64,000 nt of DNA from Humitalea rosea (GCF_003253705.1 NZ_QKYU01000025.1:1-64000), one strand, 5' to 3'. Numbered from the stretch's first letter, positions 1 through 8,315 are shown. Notes: generated by a model not told the origin, from the sequence alone. A program made the numbers and translations.

Positions 1-76
1 TCGGGCAGCCACGCCTTGAGGTCCGGAGGCAACAGGAATGCCTGGTCGCGATTGTAGGATACGAAGGTCGCCATAA
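1..76 (-). mobile_element. IS1182-family transposase, 5' end only
   Basis: The reverse strand opens with ATG at 76 and reads MATFVSYNRDQAFLLPPDL and onward to the left edge, about 25 residues. The YNxDQxxLLPPDLxxWLP pattern is the usual start of IS1182-family DDE transposases, as recalled from family members. The rest of the gene lies outside the window, so whether it is intact cannot be told. The inverted repeat that should lie between 77 and about 130 was not identified. The element would sit just upstream of the guanine deaminase gene, facing away from it. Confidence 0.6.
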
Positions 77-146
77 CCGCAGTTTGACAAATCAGAAAGG
101 CAAAGTGAATCCGACAGACTGCTAGGGTGCAACGAAAGGAACCACC

Positions 147-617
147 ATGATCGACGAGACCGCCGCCATGCGCCGTGCCATCGCGCTCTCCTGCCAGGCG
201 GTGGCCGAGGGCGGCGGGCCCTTCGGCGCCGTGGTGGTGCGCGATGGCGTGGTGCTGGGGGAGGGGCGCAACCGCGTGGTGCCCGATGCCGACCCGACCG
301 CCCATGCCGAGGTGGTGGCGATCCGCGCCGCCTGTGCGGTGCTCGGCACGCATGATCTGGCGGGGGCGGTGCTCTATACCTCCTGCGAGCCCTGCCCGAT
401 GTGCCTGGGTGCGGCCTGGTGGGCGCGGGTGGCGGCGGTGGTCTTCGGCAATGACCGCGAGGGGGCGGCGGCGATCGGCTTCGACGACGCGGCGATCTAT
501 GCGGAGGTGGCGGCGCCGCTCGCGGCCCGGACCTTGCCGATCCGGCGCCTTTTGGCCGAGGAGGCGCGGGCGGGGTTCGACGCCTGGACGGCGAAGGCGG
601 ACCGGGTGGCCTACTGA
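147..617 (+). CDS. guaD: Guanine deaminase, CDA-fold nucleoside deaminase
   Basis: Hydrolytic deamination of guanine to xanthine in purine salvage, cytoplasmic. The 156-residue protein carries the cytidine-deaminase-fold zinc site: H53 and E55 in TAHAE (E55 is the proton shuttle) and C83/C86 in EPCPMC. The segment GFDDAAIY near residues 111-118 and the C-terminal aromatic end resemble Bacillus GuaD rather than TadA, which argues for guanine over tRNA adenosine. The start is supported by AAAGGA at 135-140, six bases before ATG. It stands alone; the next gene ends convergently, overlapping it by a few bases. Other purine or pterin substrates remain possible. Confidence 0.8.
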   Translation: MIDETAAMRRAIALSCQAVAEGGGPFGAVVVRDGVVLGEGRNRVVPDADPTAHAEVVAIRAACAVLGTHDLAGAVLYTSCEPCPMCLGAAWWARVAAVVFGNDREGAAAIGFDDAAIYAEVAAPLAARTLPIRRLLAEEARAGFDAWTAKADRVAY

Positions 618-1108
618 CCCGCAGGTTTCGAGCGCCGCCGGATGTCGGCATAGGGCGTGCCGTCGCGGCGGGTATAGATCGCCGGCTGGCCATCGGCCGG
701 CGCCAGCATGTCGATGTCCGAATAGGTGGTGTCATCCGCCGCCACGCGGGTGCCGATTTCCAGCACCGTGGCCTCGGCCCCTGAACGGTTCTGCAGGCAG
801 TGCCCATCGGGATCGCCCGCCTTGAACCCGGCGGCGTCGCCCGGCCGCAGCACCTCCTCGCCCGCGTCGGTGACCAGCGTGACCTCGCCGCTCAGCACAT
901 AGACGAACTCGTCGCCCGCGCTGTGCCAATGCCGCTGGCTGGACCAGGCGCCCGGCGGCAGCCGCAGCAGGTTCACCCCGAACTGCGTGAGCCCCGCCAC
1001 ATCGCCGAGCCGGCTGCGCTCCCGCGACAGGCAGGGCGCGTCATAGGGCGGCGGGTAGAGCGTGCCGATGAAGGGCGCCACGGCCGCGCTGTCGATCTTC
1101 TTGCTCAT
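611..1108 (-). CDS. Cupin-domain protein
   Basis: Single-domain cupin of 165 residues. Motif 1 carries H60 and H62 in RHWHSAGDEF with E67; motif 2 carries H103 in DPDGHCLQN. That gives the three-His/one-Glu metal set of a functional cupin. The substrate cannot be told; small cupins act as isomerases, dioxygenases or ligand sensors. The start at 1108 is chosen over an upstream ATG at 1171 because a GGGGTGAAG ribosome-binding site precedes it and the longer form would overlap the upstream gene. Only two bases separate it from the stop of the membrane protein gene at 1111, so the two are probably co-transcribed. Confidence 0.75.
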   Translation of the reverse strand: MSKKIDSAAVAPFIGTLYPPPYDAPCLSRERSRLGDVAGLTQFGVNLLRLPPGAWSSQRHWHSAGDEFVYVLSGEVTLVTDAGEEVLRPGDAAGFKAGDPDGHCLQNRSGAEATVLEIGTRVAADDTTYSDIDMLAPADGQPAIYTRRDGTPYADIRRRSKPAGQ

Positions 1109-1110
1109 CT

Positions 1111-1923
1111 TCACCCCGGCGCGCGAAACGCCTGCAAGGCTAGCTGCTCCGCCGGCTCCAGCGCCAGCCATGCGAGCTTGTCATCCACCGGAAAGGCCAG
1201 CGCCGTGCCCGGTGCCGTCACGCCGAGGATCAGCCCCTGCGCCGGGTCGAGCAGGAAGGGCTTGGCCCGGGGCGAGACCTGCCAGCTTTGGCGCTGCCCG
1301 TCGCGGGTCTGCACCACCCAATTGCCCTTGGCGCGGGCCGCCAGACGCAGCGGCACCGGCGAGAGCACCCGCCCGGACAGGCTCCGCACCAGCCGCCGCT
1401 GCCGCATCGCGGTCCGCACATAGACGCCGAGGCCGATCAGCGCCGTGACGACCAGCACCCCGGCGATCAGCAGCAGCACCAGGCGGTTCCACAGCCGGTC
1501 CATGCCGATGTCGGTGGTCAGGCTGCCCGGCCGGTCCGGGTCGCCGAGCACGGCGCTCACGACATAGGCGCCGGTATGGAAATCGGCGAAAAGGTAGTGC
1601 ACGTCACGCATCAGCGCGGCGCGGGCCTTGCTGTCCTGCCGGAGCGTGACGTCGCAGTCGTGCAGGATGCCCAGATGCGTCGTGCATCGGCCGGACACCA
1701 GACGCGCATCGCCGAGCGGGCGGGCATTGTCGCGGATCTGGAAATCGCTGACCAGATCGGGGCCGATCTGCATCGAGAGCCAGAACAGCGCCCCGAAGGC
1801 CAGGAGCGCGCCGAACCCGGCGAGGAGCAGGACGCGCCATAGCCCCAAGGGCTGGCGCAGGGTCAGGGCACGGCGGGGGAAGGCACTGGCGAGATCAGGC
1901 ACGGAGGGAAGGCTCCACCGCAT
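1111..1923 (-). CDS. Membrane protein with periplasmic loop, unknown function
   Basis: Not recognised as a named family. The protein has 270 residues from ATG 1923. Two membrane helices are visible at about residues 30-50 and 147-170. They enclose a soluble loop with a cysteine pair (C80, C90) that could form a disulfide if the loop is periplasmic. About 100 residues follow the second helix, beginning with a basic stretch (RTAMRQRRLVR), which suggests a cytoplasmic C-terminal domain by the positive-inside rule. A start at 1965 would add 14 residues with no better signal. It lies directly upstream of the cupin gene on the same strand. Confidence 0.65.
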   Translation of the reverse strand: MRWSLPSVPDLASAFPRRALTLRQPLGLWRVLLLAGFGALLAFGALFWLSMQIGPDLVSDFQIRDNARPLGDARLVSGRCTTHLGILHDCDVTLRQDSKARAALMRDVHYLFADFHTGAYVVSAVLGDPDRPGSLTTDIGMDRLWNRLVLLLIAGVLVVTALIGLGVYVRTAMRQRRLVRSLSGRVLSPVPLRLAARAKGNWVVQTRDGQRQSWQVSPRAKPFLLDPAQGLILGVTAPGTALAFPVDDKLAWLALEPAEQLALQAFRAPG

Positions 1924-1988
1924 GGACGTGGCAGCCTCGGCGCCTGCCCCGGGCGCGGCAAGCAACGGTTACGCGAGCAACACGGACC

Positions 1989-2095
1989 TTAGAGTGTTTT
2001 CCGTTCGCTTGCGCTCACTTCAACTGCTCTAGTCTGTTGTTTTGTCACATTTTCCGAGTCGTGAGGCGAGTCCGCCTGACGTGAAAATGCTCTAA
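1989..2095. repeat. 107-bp MITE-like element with terminal inverted repeats
   Basis: The left end reads TTAGAGTGTTTTC and the reverse complement of the right end reads TTAGAGCATTTTC: 13-base terminal inverted repeats with two mismatches, starting and ending with TTA/TAA. The interior is AT-richer than the surroundings and has no reading frame. The right terminal repeat overlaps the TAG stop codon of the downstream DUF445 gene. This organisation fits a small non-autonomous transposable element (MITE) or a REP-type repeat. No other copy was seen in this window, so the copy-number test is open. Confidence 0.5.
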
Positions 2096-3372
2096 TGCGC
2101 CACATAGCCGAAGGCCGCCGTCAGCGCCGCATACAGCACCCCGCCCGCCAGGAAGCCGACCAGCGTGCCGTTGATCCGCACATATTGCAGGTCCCGGCCC
2201 ACCCGCAGCTCGATCTTGTCGGTCACCGTCTCGGTGTCCCAGCCCTCGACCACGCCGCCGATGAAATCGGCGAGCCGCGTCTGCGCCGAGGGCAGCAGCG
2301 CGACCAGCACCCGCTCCACCGCGAGGTTGAACCGCTCCCGCGCCGCCGGGTCCTCCGACAGCAGGGTGCCGGCATTGGCCATGACCCCGGCCAGCAGCGA
2401 CACCGTGCGCCCATCCGGCCGTGCCGCGTCGGTGGCGAGCCCGGCGCGCAGCCGGTCCCAGACATCCATCAGCCAGGTCTCGACCGAGGGATGCGCCAGC
2501 GCGTCGCGCATCACCCGCGCGAGGGCCGCGGCGCGTTCGGGGTCGCTCTCCAGCCGGTCGATCTCGCGCGCGACCCATTCGGCGAAGGCGGCGCGCAGCT
2601 CGCTGTCCTCGGGCTCGACCTTGTCCAGCTCGGCGTTCAGCGCGGCCAGGATGCGCCGCGCGACCGTGGCCCCCGCGAGCCAGCCGACCACGGCCCCACC
2701 CTCGGCGCGGACCCTGCCGGCGATGGCCTCGCGCAGCGCATCCTCGCGCGCCACCAGCAGCGCCTTGAGCTGGGCCACGGCCAGGCCGAACACCTCCTGG
2801 TGCCGCCCGCCCGAGATCAGCGCCCGCAGCACCCGCGCCACCAGGCGGGCGGCGGCCGGCCCCGTGACCATGCGCGGCAGCAGCCGGGTCAGGAAGCGCC
2901 GCGCCCGCCCGTCCGAGATGGTTTGCAGGATGCGCGGCAGCATCCCCGACAGCGCCCGCGCCGTCTGGCGCGAGGTCTCGGGATCGGCCAGGAAGCGTTG
3001 CAGGATGGCGGCGGGGTCGAGCCGGGCGAGGATGCCGCGCACCTCGCTCTCGACGAAGACATGGTTGGCGACGAAGCGGCCGAGCCCCTTGCCCAGCCGC
3101 GCCTTCTGCGTGGGGATGATCGCGGTATGCGGGATCGGCAGGCCGAGCGGGCGGCGGAACAGCGCCGTCACCGCGAACCAGTCGGCGAGCCCGCCGACCA
3201 GCCCAGCCTTGGTCGCCGCCTGCGCCAGATCGGCCCAGTAGCCGGACGGCAGCGCATAGGCGCCGAGCATCGCGGCCCCCATCGCGAGCAACAGCCCGGT
3301 GGCGAAACGGCGATGGCGGGAAAGGCCGCGGCGCAGCGCCGCATCGGGATCGGGTAAGGGGCTGCCCTGCAT
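2092..3372 (-). CDS. DUF445 family membrane-associated protein (YjiN-like)
   Basis: DUF445 family; function unknown, with Escherichia coli YjiN the best-known member. The 426-residue length is usual for the family. The family signature GLADWFAVTALFRRPLG followed by LPIPHTAIIP lies at about residues 60-86, after an N-terminal hydrophobic helix (about residues 24-42). A second hydrophobic segment ends the protein (LVGFLAGGVLYAALTAAFG). The middle is helical and rich in Arg and Ala. The stop codon TAG falls inside the end of the inverted-repeat element at 1989-2095, yet the length looks normal, so the element probably landed at or just after the original stop. Confidence 0.85.
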   Translation of the reverse strand: MQGSPLPDPDAALRRGLSRHRRFATGLLLAMGAAMLGAYALPSGYWADLAQAATKAGLVGGLADWFAVTALFRRPLGLPIPHTAIIPTQKARLGKGLGRFVANHVFVESEVRGILARLDPAAILQRFLADPETSRQTARALSGMLPRILQTISDGRARRFLTRLLPRMVTGPAAARLVARVLRALISGGRHQEVFGLAVAQLKALLVAREDALREAIAGRVRAEGGAVVGWLAGATVARRILAALNAELDKVEPEDSELRAAFAEWVAREIDRLESDPERAAALARVMRDALAHPSVETWLMDVWDRLRAGLATDAARPDGRTVSLLAGVMANAGTLLSEDPAARERFNLAVERVLVALLPSAQTRLADFIGGVVEGWDTETVTDKIELRVGRDLQYVRINGTLVGFLAGGVLYAALTAAFGYVAH

Positions 3373-3416
3373 GGGACGCGACCCTACCGGGACAGGTCGT
3401 TCTTGCCCATGGCCGA

Positions 3417-3440
3417 GCGTATGTTATGTTGTATCGATGA
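3417..3440. promoter_or_regulatory. Possible Zur-type operator before the zinc ABC genes
   Basis: The AT-rich string ATGTTATGTTGTATC interrupts very GC-rich sequence immediately before the small ORF at 3437 and the ABC genes. It contains one good ATGTTAT half-site, as in alphaproteobacterial Zur boxes, but the second half is poor. Zinc control is inferred from position and this half-site only. Confidence 0.3.
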
Positions 3441-3544
3441 TCGATCCTCTCGCCCTGTCCGCTTCCGCGGGCGCCCGCCTGCTCCTGGCCGCCGTGGTGC
3501 TGGCCGGGCTGGGTGGGCTCGTGCTCTGGGCCATGGCGATATGA
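3437..3544 (+). CDS. 35-residue single-helix membrane peptide
   Basis: A small open frame of 35 residues, MIDPLALSASAGARLLLAAV and onward, is almost entirely one hydrophobic helix (about residues 14-34). Its TGA overlaps the ATG of the ABC ATPase gene by four bases (ATGA), the usual translational coupling arrangement. There is no clear Shine-Dalgarno sequence before its ATG, so it would be weakly translated or leaderless. It could be a small membrane partner of the transporter or simply a leader peptide. Real or chance cannot be settled from sequence alone. Confidence 0.4.
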   Translation: MIDPLALSASAGARLLLAAVVLAGLGGLVLWAMAI

Positions 3545-4269
3545 TCGGCGCGGTCCGCCTGCGCGATCTGGTGGTCGCGCATGGGCAGCGGCCGGCCGTG
3601 CATCATCTGTCGGGCGAATTCGCCCCGGGCTCGATGACGGCGGTGGTCGGCCCCAATGGCGCCGGCAAATCCAGCCTGCTGCGGGCCATCGCCGGGCTGC
3701 ATGCGCCAAGCCATGGCGGGATCGAGACGTCAGGGGCCATAGCCCTGCTTCCTCAGGCGGCGGCGATCGATCGCGCCTTCCCGATCTCCTGCCTCGATGT
3801 GGTGATGCTCGGGCTCTGGGCCGAATGCGGCGCCTTCCGGGCCGTGGGGCGCGCCGGGCGGGCGCGGGCGGTCGCGGCGCTGGCCTCGGTCGGGCTGGAT
3901 GGCTTTGCGGGGCGGCCGGTCGGCAGCCTCTCGGCCGGGCAGTTGCAGCGGGTGCTGTTCGCGCGGCTGCTGGTGCAGGACGCGCCGGTGATCCTGCTGG
4001 ACGAGCCCTTCAATGCCGTCGATGCCGCCACCACCGCCGATCTGCTGCGCCAGCTTGAGCTTTGGCATGGGCAGGGGCGCACCATCGTCGCGGTGCTGCA
4101 CGACCTCGACCTGGTGCGCGCGCATTTCCCGCAGACCCTGCTGCTGGCGCGCGAGCCGATCGCCTGGGGGGCCACGGCCGATGTGCTGACCGCCGCCAAT
4201 CGCCTGCGCGCCCGCGGCATGTCCGAGGGCTGGGACGCCGAGGCCGAGGCCTGCCGGCAGGCGGCGTGA
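3541..4269 (+). CDS. aztA: Zinc-type ABC transporter ATPase (AztA/ZnuC-like)
   Basis: ATP-binding subunit of a metal importer of the manganese/zinc/iron chelate class. Of 242 residues, the Walker A motif GPNGAGKSS spans 37-45, Q72 is the Q-loop, LSAGQ (130-134) is the signature, Walker B ends in D154-E155, and H187 is the switch histidine. The phrase PAVHHLSG near the N terminus is, as I recall it, typical of AztA-type zinc transporters. It overlaps the 35-residue ORF upstream (ATGA) and the permease gene downstream (GTGA), so all are one operon. No substrate-binding protein gene lies nearby. Manganese as substrate is a fallback. Confidence 0.75.
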   Translation: MIGAVRLRDLVVAHGQRPAVHHLSGEFAPGSMTAVVGPNGAGKSSLLRAIAGLHAPSHGGIETSGAIALLPQAAAIDRAFPISCLDVVMLGLWAECGAFRAVGRAGRARAVAALASVGLDGFAGRPVGSLSAGQLQRVLFARLLVQDAPVILLDEPFNAVDAATTADLLRQLELWHGQGRTIVAVLHDLDLVRAHFPQTLLLAREPIAWGATADVLTAANRLRARGMSEGWDAEAEACRQAA

Positions 4270-5156
4270 TCGGCGACGACGCCGGCGCGCTCGGCCTCCT
4301 TTGGGGACCCTTCGCCGAATTCGGTTTCATGCGCCGGGCTTTGGTCGGCTGCATCGCGCTGGCGCTCTCCGGGCCGGCGCTGGGCGTCTTCCTGGTGCTG
4401 CGGCGGATGTCGCTGACCGCCGATGTGATCGCGCATGGCATGCTGCCCGGGGTCGCCATCGGCTTCCTGGTCGGCGGGCTGTCGGTCACGGCGATGTCCT
4501 TCGGCGGGCTGGTCGCGGGGCTGGTGGTGGTGGTGGGCGCCGGCGCCCTGTCGCGCGCGACCGGGGGGCGGGAGGATTCCACCTTGGCCGGGCTGTATCT
4601 CGTGGCGCTGGCGCTGGGCGTGGCCATCGTCTCCACCGCCGGCGGGGCGGTCGATCTGACCCGGCTGCTGTTCGGCAGCGTGCTCGGGGTGGATGATCCG
4701 GCGCTGCTGCTGATGGCGGGGACCGCGGCGGTGACGCTGGCCTGGCTCGCGCTGGCCTGGCGGCCGCTGGTGCTGGAATGCTTCGATCCCGGCCATGCGG
4801 CGGCGACCGGGGCCCGGGGCGGGCTCTGGCACCTGAGCTTCCTCGGGCTGCTGACCCTGAATGTGATCGCCGCGGCCCAGGCCATGGGCACGCTGATGGC
4901 GGTCGGACTGATGATGCTGCCGGCGGCGGCGGCGCGGTTCTGGGCGCGCAGCGTGGGTGGCATGGTCTATGCGGCGGTGGGCTTTGCCATCGCGGCGGCG
5001 GTGGCGGGGCTGTTGCTGTCCTTCCATGCCGATCTGCCCTCGGGCTCGGCGATCGTGCTCTGCGCGGGCGGGATCTGGGCGGTGTCCATGCTGCTGGGCA
5101 CGGTGGACGGGCTGTTGCCGAAGCTCCTGGCGCGGCGGCGCCATCTCACCGGCTGA
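4266..5156 (+). CDS. aztB: Zinc-type ABC transporter permease (AztB/ZnuB-like)
   Basis: Membrane subunit partner of the preceding ATPase, ABC-3 permease family, 296 residues, which is normal. About eight hydrophobic segments are visible. The conserved RRMSLTADVIAHGMLPGVAIG (split here only by family memory) around residues 44-64 is the coupling-region signature of this family. The start is GTG 4266, whose GTGA overlaps the ATPase stop; in-frame upstream sequence belongs to the shadow of the ATPase gene. No SBP or Zur gene follows, so the periplasmic component must be encoded elsewhere. Confidence 0.75.
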   Translation: MIGDDAGALGLLWGPFAEFGFMRRALVGCIALALSGPALGVFLVLRRMSLTADVIAHGMLPGVAIGFLVGGLSVTAMSFGGLVAGLVVVVGAGALSRATGGREDSTLAGLYLVALALGVAIVSTAGGAVDLTRLLFGSVLGVDDPALLLMAGTAAVTLAWLALAWRPLVLECFDPGHAAATGARGGLWHLSFLGLLTLNVIAAAQAMGTLMAVGLMMLPAAAARFWARSVGGMVYAAVGFAIAAAVAGLLLSFHADLPSGSAIVLCAGGIWAVSMLLGTVDGLLPKLLARRRHLTG

Positions 5157-5324
5157 AACGATGCGCGACCGGATGAAACTGTCCACGCCCGCGCGGCGTT
5201 TTTCTCTTCGATAGGGGTTTCACGCGGAGGGTCCCCCTCCGCGCGCCCCTCACCTCACGCAAGCCGCGCCAACCCGGGCCGTTTTTGCCCAAGGCCGCGC
5301 GGCCGCGCCGAATGGAGTCTCCGC

Positions 5325-5918
5325 ATGTCTCAGGATGATCGCACCGGTCCGCCCGCCCCATCGCACCGTCGCGCCCTGCTGGCGGCGGCCTTCGGTGTGC
5401 TGGTGGCCGGCCCCGCCTTCGCGCAGGGCAATGGCCGCGGCAATGGGGGTGGCAATGGGGGCGGCAATGGAGGCGGTGGGCCGCCCGGCCACGGCGATGG
5501 CGGCGATCGCGGCGGCGACCGTGGCGGCGACCAAGGGGGTGATCGTGGCGGGAACCGTGGGGGTCCCGGCCGTGACGACCGGCGCGGCAATGGCCCGGGC
5601 CCGGAGCCCCGCCCGCAGCAGCGGCATGTCGACCGGCGTCCCAATTTCCGGGATGATGATGGCGATCGGGTCCGCGACTGGCGGCGCGACAACCATGGCT
5701 GGGAGCCGGAACGCCTGCCGCCCGGCCGCAGCTACTCCTTCGAGCGCGGGCGGTATTTCCCCCGTGGCGCGCCGCGCCGGCCGCTGCCGCCGGGGCTGGC
5801 GCGGCGGCTGCCGCATTATCCGGGCTACACCTATTACGCGGTTGGCCCCGACATCGTGCTGGTCGCGATCGCGACCGGGATCGTGGCGAGCGTGCTGCTC
5901 GGCGCCCTCTACCAGTAA
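5325..5918 (+). CDS. Secreted Gly/Asp-rich protein, CigR-like
   Basis: A 197-residue exported protein. A signal peptide with an RR pair and the AFA-Q cleavage site ends near residue 33. Residues 34-90 are low complexity, first GNGGGN then repeated GGDRGGD units. The C-terminal part has LPPGLARRLP and then VGPDIVLVAIATGIVASVLLGAL, the pattern of proteins annotated as CigR (anti-virulence regulator) family, ending in a hydrophobic anchor (about 175-194). The start has GGAG seven bases upstream. It is a single gene between the zinc transporter and the convergent chromate transporter. The acidic-Gly tract could bind cations; this is speculation. Confidence 0.6.
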   Translation: MSQDDRTGPPAPSHRRALLAAAFGVLVAGPAFAQGNGRGNGGGNGGGNGGGGPPGHGDGGDRGGDRGGDQGGDRGGNRGGPGRDDRRGNGPGPEPRPQQRHVDRRPNFRDDDGDRVRDWRRDNHGWEPERLPPGRSYSFERGRYFPRGAPRRPLPPGLARRLPHYPGYTYYAVGPDIVLVAIATGIVASVLLGALYQ

Positions 5919-5938
5919 AGCTCTCGGGCGGGCGGTGG

Positions 5939-7330
5939 CTATCCGGCCACCGCCCGCAGCGCCAGCCCCGCCAGGGCGGTCAGCCCCAGCGTCTTGCCGA
6001 CGCCGAGGCGCAGCCCGAACAGCAGCACCGCCGAAAGCAGCGCCAGCCCCGCCGCCGCAGGATCCAGGCTGCCGAGACGCGGCACATCCATCGCGAACGG
6101 CCCGAGCGGGATCGCCACGACTTCGGCGAACAGCGCCCGCAGCCCGAACCACAGCGCCAGATTGGCGATCACCCCCACCACCGCCGCCGTGACCCCGCCG
6201 AGGGCCGCGGCGAGCCGTGGCCGGTCGCGCAGCCGCTCGATCAGCGGCGCGCAGAGGAAGATCCAGGCGAAGCAGGGCAGGAAGGTCACCCAAAGCGTCA
6301 GCGCCGCCCCCGCGACCGCCCAGCCGAACCCGCCCCCGGCATGCCCCGCGAGGAAGCCCACGAATTGCAGCACCAGGATCAGCGGCCCCGGCGTGGTCTC
6401 GGCGAGGCCGAGGCCGGACAGCATCTGCCCCGCGCTCAGCCAGTGGTAATGCTCCACCGCCTCCTGCGCGACATAGGCGAGCACCGCATAGGCGCCGCCG
6501 AAGGTCACCACGGCCATCTTGGAGAAGAACCAGGCGATATCCCCGAACACGCCGGGATCGCCGGCAAGGCGCGGATGGCTCGCGGCCTGGCCCCAGAGCA
6601 GCCCGTCCGGCAGCAGCAGCGCCACCGGCCAGAGCCAGAGCACCAGCGCCACCAGCCCCGCCCGCCGCGCCCAGGGCGCCATGCGGGCAAGCCGCCCCGG
6701 GTCGGCGGCGATCACCGCATCCAGCAGGGCCGGCGCGCCGGGCGAGGCCTTGCCATGGCCGCCACCGCCGAAGTGCCGCGGCAGCGCGGCACCCACCGCC
6801 GCCGCCCCCAGCACCACCAGCGGGAAGGGCAGCCGCAGCACCGCCAGGCTCAGGAAGGCCGTCAGCGCCAGCGCCCAGGCGAGGCGGCCGTGCAGCGCCC
6901 GCCGGGCGATGCGCAGCAAGGCCTCCACCACCAGCACCAGCACGGCGCATTTGAGGCCGAAGAACAGCGCCGCCACCAGCGGCACGCCGCCGAAGGCGAC
7001 ATAGATGCCCGAGAGCGCCAGCATCACCGCCGCCCCGGGCAGGATGAACAGCAGCCCGGCCGCGAGCCCGCCGCGCACCCCATGCAGCAGCCAGCCGAGG
7101 TAGGTCGCAAGCTGCTGCGCCTCCGGCCCCGGCAGCAGCATGCAAAGGTTCAGGGCCTGGAGGAAGCGCGCCTCCGAGATCCAGCGGCGCTCCTCCACCA
7201 CCTCCCGATGCATCAGCGCGATCTGTGCCGCCGGCCCGCCGAAGGAGAGGCAGCCGATCCGCGCCCAGACCCCGACGGCCTCGCGCAGGCTGGGCAGGGG
7301 GGTGTCACGCGCCGAAAGAGGCCGATTCAT
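5939..7330 (-). CDS. chrA: Chromate transporter, two-domain ChrA
   Basis: CHR-family inner-membrane protein that exports chromate in proven members. The 463-residue length equals two fused CHR repeats. The first repeat has FGGP at about residues 30-33; the second carries the related VVTFGGAYAVLAYV near residue 275 and TTPGPLILVLQF after it. Ten or more hydrophobic segments are seen. The start is ATG 7330 (a TTG lies directly before it), with AAGG ten bases upstream. No chrB regulator is adjacent. Some homologues have other anion substrates or none proven, so the substrate is inferred from family. Confidence 0.85.
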   Translation of the reverse strand: MNRPLSARDTPLPSLREAVGVWARIGCLSFGGPAAQIALMHREVVEERRWISEARFLQALNLCMLLPGPEAQQLATYLGWLLHGVRGGLAAGLLFILPGAAVMLALSGIYVAFGGVPLVAALFFGLKCAVLVLVVEALLRIARRALHGRLAWALALTAFLSLAVLRLPFPLVVLGAAAVGAALPRHFGGGGHGKASPGAPALLDAVIAADPGRLARMAPWARRAGLVALVLWLWPVALLLPDGLLWGQAASHPRLAGDPGVFGDIAWFFSKMAVVTFGGAYAVLAYVAQEAVEHYHWLSAGQMLSGLGLAETTPGPLILVLQFVGFLAGHAGGGFGWAVAGAALTLWVTFLPCFAWIFLCAPLIERLRDRPRLAAALGGVTAAVVGVIANLALWFGLRALFAEVVAIPLGPFAMDVPRLGSLDPAAAGLALLSAVLLFGLRLGVGKTLGLTALAGLALRAVAG

Positions 7331-7444
7331 CAAGTGTTTACCTTAGCTGCGGCGTCAGGCGGGAGCAGCCCGCCAGGGGATGGCGGGGCGGCCCGGATGG
7401 CAAAAGGCTTGCATGCTCCGGGCCCACCCTGCTAGCCGATCCCT

Positions 7445-8185
7445 ATGATTACCGCGACCCGCCCGTCAGCGCCTTGGCGCTGGCGACGTCCCGCGGCGAT
7501 CCCGTCCTTGCGCGGTCGGTTTGAGACTGGTTCGGTTCGCCGGCCCTCTCGCCCGCAAGGCGCCCATCGGCTTCGGCCGGTGCTCGGGTTCGTCATCCTG
7601 GCCTGTCTCGCCTCTGTGGCCCCCGTGGCTGCCCAAGGCGCCGACAGTCCTTCACTCTCGCCTCGCGCCAGGTGCCTGCAGGCGGCCCGCGCGGCCGAGG
7701 CGCGTCATGGCCTGCCCGAAGGTCTCCTGGTCGCCGTGGCCCTCGCGGAATCCGGGCTGCATGCCTATGCGCTGAACATCGGCGGGCGGTCACACTTCGC
7801 GCCGGATGCGGCGACCGCTCATCGCCTGGTCGCCTCCGCCCCGGCGCAGGCCAGTATCATGGCGGGCTGCGTGCAGGTGAATGCCCGCGTGCACGCGCCC
7901 CGGTCGGACTGGCCGCTCGACCCCGTCCGCGCCACCAACTGGGCGGCGGAGCATTTGCGCGACTATTACAACCGCAGCGGCGACTGGGCCGAGGCGATCC
8001 GCCGCTGGAACGGCGGCAGCACCAGCACCGCGAATCGGTTGGTGTGCCGGGTGCGGGCTAAACTCCAGGTTGTAAGCCCGGGGGCGATCTTCCTCAATGG
8101 GCCGGCCTGCGGGCAGGCGGAAACCAACCGCGTTGCACGCAATGGCGTCGCTTTGCTGGAGGTCGCGGAGGCGGAGGCCCGCTAA
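7445..8185 (+). CDS. Lytic transglycosylase-like secreted protein
   Basis: Likely periplasmic peptidoglycan lytic transglycosylase. The SLT-type domain begins about residue 74: catalytic Glu in VALAESGLHAYALN (E102), then GCVQVN (141-146) and NWAAEHLRDYYN (165-176), matching the E..S....A.N / GxxQ / A..L...Y order of the family. A hydrophobic signal segment (VLGFVILACLASVAPVAAQG, about 46-65) precedes it. ATG 7445 would leave 43 basic residues before the signal, so the real start may be GTG at 7580. The domain is compact; activity is inferred. It is a single gene. Confidence 0.65.
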   Translation: MITATRPSAPWRWRRPAAIPSLRGRFETGSVRRPSRPQGAHRLRPVLGFVILACLASVAPVAAQGADSPSLSPRARCLQAARAAEARHGLPEGLLVAVALAESGLHAYALNIGGRSHFAPDAATAHRLVASAPAQASIMAGCVQVNARVHAPRSDWPLDPVRATNWAAEHLRDYYNRSGDWAEAIRRWNGGSTSTANRLVCRVRAKLQVVSPGAIFLNGPACGQAETNRVARNGVALLEVAEAEAR

Positions 8186-8315
8186 TCCGTTGAATTCATA
8201 GAAATTCTGGCGTCTCGTGTTTTCGTGAACGGTTTACCCGTCGTTAATTAGTGACCATGACGACAACCCTAGGTAGTAAGTGTGTTGAAACACACACGCG
8301 AAGGGGTTTGCCGTC
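8186..8315 (+). promoter_or_regulatory. Leader and probable promoter of the GH8 gene
   Basis: This 130-base gap is AT-richer than its surroundings and probably holds the promoter of the endoglucanase gene. It contains a compact inverted repeat, GTGTGTT at 8280-8286 and AACACAC at 8289-8295, about 20 bases before the ATG. A second weak repeat, GAATT/AAATTC, lies at about 8191-8205. Either could be an operator; no known regulator site was recognised. Confidence 0.35.

Noticed and set aside
2045-3709. Long antisense-frame ORF over the DUF445 gene
   Set aside because: It is the GC-rich shadow of the DUF445 coding region and has no family match.
5400-5580. Possible CRISPR-like array in the Gly/Asp-rich gene
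   Set aside because: Repeats are in-frame codons of GN and GD with no spacers of fixed length; it is coding low complexity.
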